Assembly (NCBI GenBank): GCA_018813725.1
Contig: JAHJBD010000091.1
Span: 1-14,574 of the forward strand
Origin: Nanobdellota archaeon
GTDB lineage: Archaea; Nanobdellota; Nanobdellia; Woesearchaeales; JAHJBD01
Direction: 5' to 3'
DNA: 14,574 bases
A program made the position numbers and the translations under genes. The notes beneath the pieces are model-generated. The model did no database searches. It saw nothing but the letters and a program-made list of their open reading frames with translations, and was not told where the DNA came from. Positions 7,203 through 12,891 of this stretch are shown here, one piece after another. Position 1 is the stretch's first letter. Each line of letters begins with the position of its first letter.

Positions 7203-7204
7203 GC
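7195..7204 (+). promoter_or_regulatory. TATA-box promoter of the glycine cleavage operon
   Basis: TTTTTATAGC is centred about 26 nt upstream of the gcvT ATG at 7225. A GAGGTG at about 7204-7209 resembles a Shine-Dalgarno but lies some 15 nt from the ATG, too far to be typical, and upstream of the predicted transcription start. Confidence 0.5.
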
Positions 7205-7224
7205 GAGGTGTAACACTTAAGAGC

Positions 7225-8310
7225 ATGAAGAGAACACCTCTTTATGATGAGCATCTGAAGCTAAAGGCGCGGATAGTTGAGTTCGGAGGCTGGGAGATGC
7301 CTGTATTCTATACCAATGTTATTGATGAACATAAGACTACTAGGACCAAAGCTGGACTTTTTGATATCTGTCATATGGGTGAGTTTATTGTTCGAGGAAA
7401 GCAGGCGGCAGAATTTGTGCAGTGCATTATCACAAACGATATCAATAAATTGACTGAAGGAAAAGCATTCTACACAGCCATGTGCAATGAACAAGGGGGT
7501 GTTGTTGATGACCTTTTTGTTTACAAGATGTCTGAATCAGAGTTTATGCTTGTTGTGAATGCCGGCAATATCGAGAAAGATTTTCTTTGGCTGAAAAAGC
7601 ATATCAACAGTTATGATGTTGAGCTGAAGGATGTAAGTGAGAGGACAGCAAAGCTTGACCTTCAAGGGCCTAATTCAGAGGCGATCCTGCAGAAGATGGT
7701 CAATTATGACCTGAGCAGGCTTGAAAGGTTTCATTTTGTTAAGATCAAGGTTGATGGGATCTTGGCTACAGTCTCAAGGACAGGTTATACTGGTGAAGAT
7801 GGATTTGAGCTTTATTTTGACAGTGCGCATGCAAAGGAAATATGGAATTCAATCTTGCTAAAAGGAAAAGAGCTTGGAATAAAGCCTATAGGTTTAGGCG
7901 CAAGAGACACTCTAAGGATAGAGGCTTGCTATTCTTTGTATGGTCATGAGCTGAGTGAAGGGCTTAGCCCGTTTGAGGCTGGAACTGGGTTTGTTGTCAA
8001 GCTTGATAAGCCCGCATTTGTCGGAAAGGCAGCGCTTGAGAGGATAAAAGATAAATCTTCTAGAAATATCGTCGCTTTTGAGATGATAGATAAGGGTGTA
8101 CCAAGGCAAGGTTATGAAGTATTTTTTGGTGAAGAGAGAGTAGGTGCTGTAACGTCAGGCACTATGTCTCCAACATTGCAAAAGGGGCTTGGCTTGGCAT
8201 TAATGGATGTAAATGTGCTTTTGGGCAGCGAAATTCTTATAAATATAAGGCATAAACTCTACAAGGCTAAAATAGTTAAAAGGCCATTTTACAGTTATAA
8301 GGGGGGATAA
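7225..8310 (+). CDS. gcvT: Glycine cleavage system T protein (aminomethyltransferase)
   Basis: GcvT takes the aminomethyl group from the lipoyl arm of H protein, releases ammonia and transfers the methylene to tetrahydrofolate (or the archaeal pterin used instead). The 361-residue length is normal. Family signatures are TPLYDEHLKLKARIVEFGGWEMPVFY at the N-terminus, GGVVDDLFVYK at 91-101 (with the conserved Asp pair that includes the pterin-contacting Asp), GYTGEDGFELY at 187-197 and LGARDTLRIEA in the C-terminal half. It is the first gene of gcvT-gcvH-gcvPA-gcvPB. gcvH follows after a single base. The start is fixed by the TATA spacing and by the N-terminal family motif. Confidence 0.96.
   Translation: MKRTPLYDEHLKLKARIVEFGGWEMPVFYTNVIDEHKTTRTKAGLFDICHMGEFIVRGKQAAEFVQCIITNDINKLTEGKAFYTAMCNEQGGVVDDLFVYKMSESEFMLVVNAGNIEKDFLWLKKHINSYDVELKDVSERTAKLDLQGPNSEAILQKMVNYDLSRLERFHFVKIKVDGILATVSRTGYTGEDGFELYFDSAHAKEIWNSILLKGKELGIKPIGLGARDTLRIEACYSLYGHELSEGLSPFEAGTGFVVKLDKPAFVGKAALERIKDKSSRNIVAFEMIDKGVPRQGYEVFFGEERVGAVTSGTMSPTLQKGLGLALMDVNVLLGSEILINIRHKLYKAKIVKRPFYSYKGG
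8301..8308 (+). promoter_or_regulatory. Shine-Dalgarno for gcvH
   Basis: A GGGGGGAT purine run overlaps the gcvT stop codon and sits just upstream of the gcvH ATG at 8312. Within the operon, internal genes appear to use Shine-Dalgarno sites, in contrast to the leaderless first gene. Confidence 0.4.
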
Positions 8311-8311
8311 A

Positions 8312-8695
8312 ATGAAAGTTGTTGAAGGATTAAAATATTCAAAAGATCATGAATGGGTCAAGGTTGAAGGTGGAATTGCAACTATTGGTGTCAGCGACTT
8401 TGCACAGCAGCAATTGACAGATGTTGTTTTTGTTGAATTGCCAGAGAAAGGAAAACAGGCTGAGCAAGGCAAGACAATGGGTGTTATTGAATCTGTGAAG
8501 AGTGTATCTGATGTTTTTGCTCCTGTGTCTGGAGAGATAATTGAGGTGAATACAAAATTAAGTGATAGTCCTGAACTTATCAACAATGATCCTTATGGTG
8601 AAGGCTGGATAGCAAAGGTCAAGATTAAAGATAAGGCTGAGCTTGATAGTCTTCTAGGGCATGAAGAATATGCTAAAACATGTGAGTCACATTGA
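8312..8695 (+). CDS. gcvH: Glycine cleavage system H protein (lipoyl carrier)
   Basis: GcvH carries the aminomethyl group on a lipoyl-lysine between P and T proteins. The 127-residue protein has the full family layout: the KYSKDHEWVKVEGG start, GVSDFAQQQLTDVVFVELPE, and the lipoylation hairpin IESVKSVSDVFAP with Lys63 as the predicted lipoylated residue. The C-terminus has the usual NDPYGEGWIAKVK. It begins 1 nt after gcvT. Its TGA overlaps the TTG start of gcvPA, so translation is likely coupled. No lipoate ligase or lipoate synthase gene is in the window, so the source of lipoylation is not shown here. Confidence 0.96.
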   Translation: MKVVEGLKYSKDHEWVKVEGGIATIGVSDFAQQQLTDVVFVELPEKGKQAEQGKTMGVIESVKSVSDVFAPVSGEIIEVNTKLSDSPELINNDPYGEGWIAKVKIKDKAELDSLLGHEEYAKTCESH

Positions 8696-9960
8696 ATTTT
8701 ATCCCTTCGACAGAAGCTGAGAAAAAGTTGCTGTTAAAGGAGATAGGGATTGGTTCTGTAAATGGACTATTTAAGGATATTCCTCAGTCTGTTCTGGTGA
8801 AGGAGCTTGAGATATCAAAGCCTTTGACAGAGATGCAGGTTAAGGATAAGCTTACTTCTATGTCTATGAAGAATAATGTTTGCTTTAAGTCTTTCTTAGG
8901 CGCTGGGTCATACAATCATTTTATACCTTCTGTTGTTAATCATATTGTTTCTCGCAGTGAGTTTTATACTGCATATACTCCTTATCAGCCTGAGATATCA
9001 CAAGGGATATTGCAGGCGATATTTGAGTACCAGAGCATGATATGTTCGCTTACTGGCCAGGATGTTACAAACGCATCTATGTATGACGGAGCTTCAGCGA
9101 TGGCTGAAGCGTGCATAATGGCATCATCAATCTCTCGTAAGAAAGAGATTGTTATCTTAAAATCTGTGCATCCTGATTATCTAAAGGTTGTGAAAACATA
9201 TTGCGATGCTTATTCACTTGATGTCAAAGAGGTTGATGAGGTAGAGTTTTCGTCTGAGACTGCAGCAGTTGTTGTTCAGAGCCCTGATTTTTTTGGCAGG
9301 ATACATGATTGTTCAAAGGTCAAGGAAAAAGTAGGTGATGTATTATTGGTGTGGGGAGTAGTTGAACCAACTTCATTATTTATCTTGAAAGAGCCTTCTC
9401 TTGCTGATATAGTTGTTGGTGAGGGACATAGTTTTGGTAATGCGATGAATTTTGGCGGGCCTTATTTAGGTATAATGGCGACTAAAGACAGGTATAAACG
9501 GTTGCTGCCTGGAAGGATTGTCGGCCAGACAGTTGATACAGACGGAAAGACTGGTTATATCTTGACACTTCAGGCGCGAGAGCAGCATATCAGGAGAGAG
9601 AAAGCTTGTTCAAATATCTGCTCTAATGAGGCACTTTGTGCGCTTGCTGCAACAGTCTACTTATCATATTTAGGGAAAAGCGGTGAAAATCTAGGGGATG
9701 TGTGCCTACAAAAGGCACATTACCTCTATAGTAAATTGCTTTCGAAAGGGTTTAGTCCAGTGTTTGATGCGCCTTTCTATAACGAGTTTGTTGTTAAGGT
9801 TGATAATGCTAAAGTGGTTTTGGATAAGTTGAAGCAAAAAGGGTTTATCTTAGGTGTACTGCTTGAAAAATATTATCCAGAAATGAAAGACTGTGTCTTG
9901 GTTTGCGCAACTGAGATGAATTCAAAAGAAGATATTGATGCGATGGTGGGTAGCTTATGA
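8692..9960 (+). CDS. gcvPA: Glycine dehydrogenase (decarboxylating) subunit 1
   Basis: This is the N-terminal half of the split P protein, which pairs with GcvPB to decarboxylate glycine with PLP. Signatures are NFIPSTEAEKKLLLKEIG at the start, TPYQPEISQGILQAIFEYQ, NASMYDGASAMAEA, and GHSFGNAMNFGGPYLG plus REQHIRREKACSNICSNEAL in the later half. The length of 422 residues is slightly under the usual 440-450. The start is a TTG at 8692 that overlaps the gcvH TGA (TTGA). The only in-frame ATG just upstream, at 8680, is followed at once by a stop, and the protein aligns with its family from this point. It ends in an ATGA overlap with gcvPB. Confidence 0.94.
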   Translation: MNFIPSTEAEKKLLLKEIGIGSVNGLFKDIPQSVLVKELEISKPLTEMQVKDKLTSMSMKNNVCFKSFLGAGSYNHFIPSVVNHIVSRSEFYTAYTPYQPEISQGILQAIFEYQSMICSLTGQDVTNASMYDGASAMAEACIMASSISRKKEIVILKSVHPDYLKVVKTYCDAYSLDVKEVDEVEFSSETAAVVVQSPDFFGRIHDCSKVKEKVGDVLLVWGVVEPTSLFILKEPSLADIVVGEGHSFGNAMNFGGPYLGIMATKDRYKRLLPGRIVGQTVDTDGKTGYILTLQAREQHIRREKACSNICSNEALCALAATVYLSYLGKSGENLGDVCLQKAHYLYSKLLSKGFSPVFDAPFYNEFVVKVDNAKVVLDKLKQKGFILGVLLEKYYPEMKDCVLVCATEMNSKEDIDAMVGSL

Positions 9961-11366
9961 AACTTATATTTGAAAAGTCTGTAGCTGGAAGGAAAGCGAT
10001 AGAGTTTGATACTGAGGTTCCTTTAGTTAACGGTATCTTGGATGAGGGTATGAGGCGTACAAAGCTAGGGCTTCCTGAAGTTTCTGAGATTGATGTGATA
10101 AGGCATTATACTGCGCTTTCAAGAAGGAACTTTTGTGTTGATAATGGGTTTTATCCTTTAGGCAGCTGTACTATGAAATATAATCCTAAGATAAACGAGG
10201 ATATGTCTCGTCTGTCTGGGTTTAATATGCTGCATCCATTGAATCTGGATAACCAAGGTGCACTTCAGCTGATGCATGAGCTTTCTTCTGACCTATGCGA
10301 GATCACTGGGCTTTCTGCCTTTACACTTCAGCCTGCTGCAGGTGCTCATGGAGAGCTGACTGGGCTTATGATCATCAGGAAATATTTTTCTGGAAAGAAC
10401 AGGACAAAGATAGTGACACCAGACAGTTCGCACGGCACTAATCCTGCCTCAGCTACTATGTGCGGTTTTACTACAGTGACTATCAAAAGCAATTCTCACG
10501 GCCTTGTTGATCTTGAAGAGCTGAAGGCTAATCTTGATCCATCTGTTGCTGCTGTTATGCTTACAATACCAAACACATTAGGATTGTTTGAAAAAGATAT
10601 TCTTGAGATATCAAAGATTGTTCATGACAATGGTTCGCTGCTTTATATGGACGGAGCTAACATGAATGCTCTTCTTGGCATAGCTAGGCCTGGTGATATG
10701 GGTGTTGATGTTATGCATATCAATCTTCACAAGACTTTTGCAACACCGCATGGGTGCGGTGGGCCTGGGGCAGGTCCAGTCGGTGTTAAAGAATTCTTAA
10801 AGGATTATCTTCCTAATCCAGGCATTGATTTGGATGGTGGTGTTTATGGGTTTATCGATCATCCAAAATCAATCGGAAAGGTTCGGGCATTCTATGGGAA
10901 TTTTGGTGTTATGGTAAAGGCTTACACTTACATCAAGTCGATCGGCGGGTCAGGGCTTAGAGAAGTTACTGAGAATGCTGTTCTTAATGCTAATTATATG
11001 AAAGAGATGCTGAAGAAAGACTTTGACCTTGCCCATGATACTGTTTGTAAGCATGAGTTTGTGCTTTCTGATACTGGCATGCCCAATGGCGTTACAACAA
11101 ATGATATTGCCAAAAGGCTGCTTGATTATGGCTATCATCCGCCAACTATCTATTTTCCTTTGATTGTGCACGGTGCAATCATGATAGAGCCGAATGAGAC
11201 TGAATCAAAAGATACTATGGATGAATTTATCTCAGTTATGAAGAAGATAAAACAGGAAGCTGTTTCTGATCCAGACTTGGTTAAGAGCGCTCCTAATACC
11301 ACAGTTGTTAAGAAACTCGATGCAGTTAAAGCTGCTAGAGAACCTGTATTAAAGTTTGTTCTATAA
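9957..11366 (+). CDS. gcvPB: Glycine dehydrogenase (decarboxylating) subunit 2
   Basis: This is the PLP-binding C-terminal half of the split P protein. It forms the active enzyme with GcvPA and hands the aminomethyl group to GcvH. Visible signatures are NFCVDNGFYPLGSCTMKYNPK, SHGTNPASATMCGF, DGANMNALLG, and NLHKTFATPHGCGGPGAGP with Lys259 as the predicted Schiff-base lysine. HHPK/YFPLIVHGAIMIEPNETESK-type residues lie near the C-terminus. The 469-residue length is normal. The ATG overlaps the gcvPA stop by 4 nt, with a GGTGG Shine-Dalgarno about 8 nt upstream. It is the last gene of the operon and ends in a 6-nt convergent overlap with the site-2 protease gene, leaving no room for a separate terminator. 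Confidence 0.95.
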   Translation: MKLIFEKSVAGRKAIEFDTEVPLVNGILDEGMRRTKLGLPEVSEIDVIRHYTALSRRNFCVDNGFYPLGSCTMKYNPKINEDMSRLSGFNMLHPLNLDNQGALQLMHELSSDLCEITGLSAFTLQPAAGAHGELTGLMIIRKYFSGKNRTKIVTPDSSHGTNPASATMCGFTTVTIKSNSHGLVDLEELKANLDPSVAAVMLTIPNTLGLFEKDILEISKIVHDNGSLLYMDGANMNALLGIARPGDMGVDVMHINLHKTFATPHGCGGPGAGPVGVKEFLKDYLPNPGIDLDGGVYGFIDHPKSIGKVRAFYGNFGVMVKAYTYIKSIGGSGLREVTENAVLNANYMKEMLKKDFDLAHDTVCKHEFVLSDTGMPNGVTTNDIAKRLLDYGYHPPTIYFPLIVHGAIMIEPNETESKDTMDEFISVMKKIKQEAVSDPDLVKSAPNTTVVKKLDAVKAAREPVLKFVL

Positions 11367-12644
11367 TCCAAATAATTTAGATCCGTAGTTTAGGACCAAT
11401 GATATAATTATTGTCAATAAGAACAGTGTTGCAATCAGTGAATATAACTTTGCTGCTTTTCCTTTGTCTTTGAAGATGTTTCTCAATGCCAGTTCAAGCA
11501 TTCTTCCACCATCTGTTATGAATACCGGGAGAAGGTTTATGAAACCTATAAGGAAGTTTAATATGAAAAGCCACCTGAACAAGCCTTTTAGCCAGTAGTA
11601 AGGCGCTTTGATCTTAGTGTATTCTGGCTTTACATCCCTAACATTTTGTACAGAAACACCGATAAAACCCCAGGGTTTTTCCTGAGGATGTTCAATCGCT
11701 TTTACTGTGTATGACTGGTCTTTTGATTCGAAAAGCATATGGTCACCTTTCTTTGTGCTCTGCATGTATGTGAGGAATTGTTCTGTGTTATCTATCCTTG
11801 TTCCGTTTATACTGTTGATTATGGTTCCTGGTTCTATACCTGCGATAAATGCTGGCAGGTATTCTTCAACTGAGATCAGCGATACTCCTAAAGGCTCTGT
11901 AATCTTTTCTTCAAATGGTGCGTATTCCTGCAATGATAGCATACCATATGCTGTGTATGGCAGGATTATGGCAATTATGATCGCTACTATTATGTTTATT
12001 GCAGGGCCTGCTGCAAAGATCGAATACTGGATGTGGTCTTTTTCCTTGACTAGCTTTTTTTCGTTTGGCTCTACAAATGCTATAGGTATTATCGGAAGGA
12101 TTGCTGCAAAAAATCCTACTCCACTTGATTGGACATTTAGTTTATGTGCTCTAGCCATGACCCCATGAGCAAACTCGTGGATGACTGCGATAAAGAAGAT
12201 ACCTATTATAAAATACCAGAATGATAGGTAGCCTACTCCTGGGACTTCTGTAAAAGGGAGTATGAGTGCTACTCCTTTGGATGTCTCTAATGGAGCTTTT
12301 ACAAGCATCAGCATCATCCTGAAAAACATAATTGAGATGTAGATCATACCTAAGAAGCCTAGACCGATGAACGATAATCCTAGCAGTTTGATAAATTCTC
12401 TGAACTTGTCTGCAAGCTTGTCCATAAGCTTTAACCCTACTTTGGTACGGATAAGGATAAGGTAAAGGAACGGAAAGATTATCTTTTGTATAGCTACACG
12501 GTCTCTATATATATACAATAGGATTGCCACAGTTATTGCAAAGAACAGTGCTGAAACCTTGTCAAAGTCAAACCATTGCGAGAAGAATGCTACTGGCAGT
12601 GCAAATAGCATCGATACTCCTAAGAAATTTAACAGTTTTTTCAT
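11361..12644 (-). CDS. Site-2 protease family intramembrane metalloprotease with PDZ domain (M50)
   Basis: This 427-residue multi-spanning membrane protein belongs to peptidase family M50. The zinc-binding motif HEFAH is at 156-160 inside a hydrophobic helix, and the second metal-ligand motif is NLLPVFITDGG with Asp378. Segments at about 5-24, 30-48, 52-66, 86-115, 140-156, 176-192, 206-232, 355-374 and 398-420 are hydrophobic. A PDZ domain sits at about 250-335 (AFIAGIEPGTIINSINGTRI), in the place usual for S2P proteins with one PDZ. It should cut transmembrane segments of regulators or signal peptides within the membrane; the substrate is unknown. The ATG at 12644 has a TATA box 26 nt upstream. 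The gene is divergent from the hydrolase, with a transposon-like element between them. Confidence 0.9.
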   Translation of the reverse strand: MKKLLNFLGVSMLFALPVAFFSQWFDFDKVSALFFAITVAILLYIYRDRVAIQKIIFPFLYLILIRTKVGLKLMDKLADKFREFIKLLGLSFIGLGFLGMIYISIMFFRMMLMLVKAPLETSKGVALILPFTEVPGVGYLSFWYFIIGIFFIAVIHEFAHGVMARAHKLNVQSSGVGFFAAILPIIPIAFVEPNEKKLVKEKDHIQYSIFAAGPAINIIVAIIIAIILPYTAYGMLSLQEYAPFEEKITEPLGVSLISVEEYLPAFIAGIEPGTIINSINGTRIDNTEQFLTYMQSTKKGDHMLFESKDQSYTVKAIEHPQEKPWGFIGVSVQNVRDVKPEYTKIKAPYYWLKGLFRWLFILNFLIGFINLLPVFITDGGRMLELALRNIFKDKGKAAKLYSLIATLFLLTIIISLVLNYGSKLFGL

Positions 12645-12665
12645 TGAAGGAAAAATAAAATTGAA

Positions 12666-12675
12666 GATATATAAA
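12666..12675 (-). promoter_or_regulatory. TATA-box promoter of the site-2 protease
   Basis: The minus-strand sequence TTTATATATC is centred about 26 nt upstream of the ATG at 12644. The transposon-like element begins 16 bp beyond it, so the box itself is intact but its upstream sequence has been changed. Confidence 0.55.
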
Positions 12676-12681
12676 TGTTCC

Positions 12682-12690
12682 GAAATGTTT
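12682..12690. repeat. Left copy of 9-bp target site duplication
   Basis: GAAATGTTT directly abuts the left terminal repeat of the 165-bp element and is identical to 12856-12864 on the other side. Confidence 0.8.
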
Positions 12691-12855
12691 GGCTCTGTAG
12701 AAAATCTCGCTATCCGCTCGGGTTAGCATCGGCTACAGCCTAGATGCTTACCGTAATAAACTGACATCTCCGAAGGAGCCCTCCCTCTGTCAGCTGTTAG
12801 GTAGCGGTAAAGTGGCTTTCGCATATTGATGCTAACCTACATTTTCTACAAAGCC
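12691..12855. mobile_element. MITE-like non-autonomous element with nested inverted repeats
   Basis: This 165-bp non-coding element has 15-bp terminal inverted repeats with one mismatch: GGCTCTGTAGAAAAT at 12691-12705 and ATTTTCTACAAAGCC at 12841-12855. An identical 9-bp direct repeat, GAAATGTTT, lies immediately outside both ends. These are the marks of a DDE-transposase-mobilised MITE. It has no transposase gene. The ends loosely resemble those of IS6/IS1595-type elements (GGCTCTGT...), but those families usually duplicate 8 bp, so I do not assign a family. Its G+C is about 48% by hand count, above the surroundings. Inside are further nested inverted repeats: 12721-12730 with 12828-12837 (10 bp, perfect), 12748-12753 with 12805-12810, 12761-12766 with 12788-12793, and an apical hairpin CTCC-GAA-GGAG at 12768-12778. 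The element may thus also make a structured RNA. Confidence 0.8.
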
Positions 12856-12864
12856 GAAATGTTT
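12856..12864. repeat. Right copy of 9-bp target site duplication
   Basis: The second GAAATGTTT abuts the right terminal repeat. Its last three bases form part of the TTTATAT TATA box of the hydrolase gene, and its GAAA lies where a TFB-recognition element would be. Confidence 0.8.
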
Positions 12865-12868
12865 ATAT
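12862..12868 (+). promoter_or_regulatory. TATA-box promoter of the alpha/beta hydrolase gene
   Basis: TTTATAT is centred about 26-27 nt upstream of the ATG at 12892, fitting a leaderless start. The upstream edge of the box is shared with the right target-duplication copy. Confidence 0.5.
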
Positions 12869-12891
12869 CTGTTCACTTCTGAAAAGCTTTT

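Noticed and set aside
7163..7216. 18-codon N-terminal extension of trmJ
   Set aside because: The extension covers the promoter palindrome, and family members begin at the MIDILLIQPE strand.
11707..12168. 153-codon plus-strand open frame
   Set aside because: It is the complement of the site-2 protease, including its HEFAH region; the hydrophobic look is inherited from the membrane segments on the other strand.
12691..12855. Known RNA classes (SRP RNA, RNase P RNA, 5S rRNA, common riboswitches) or an integron attC site
   Set aside because: I see none of their conserved cores. The attC-type RYYYAAC/GTTRRRY pairs are not both present, and the terminal repeats with target duplication point to a transposable element.
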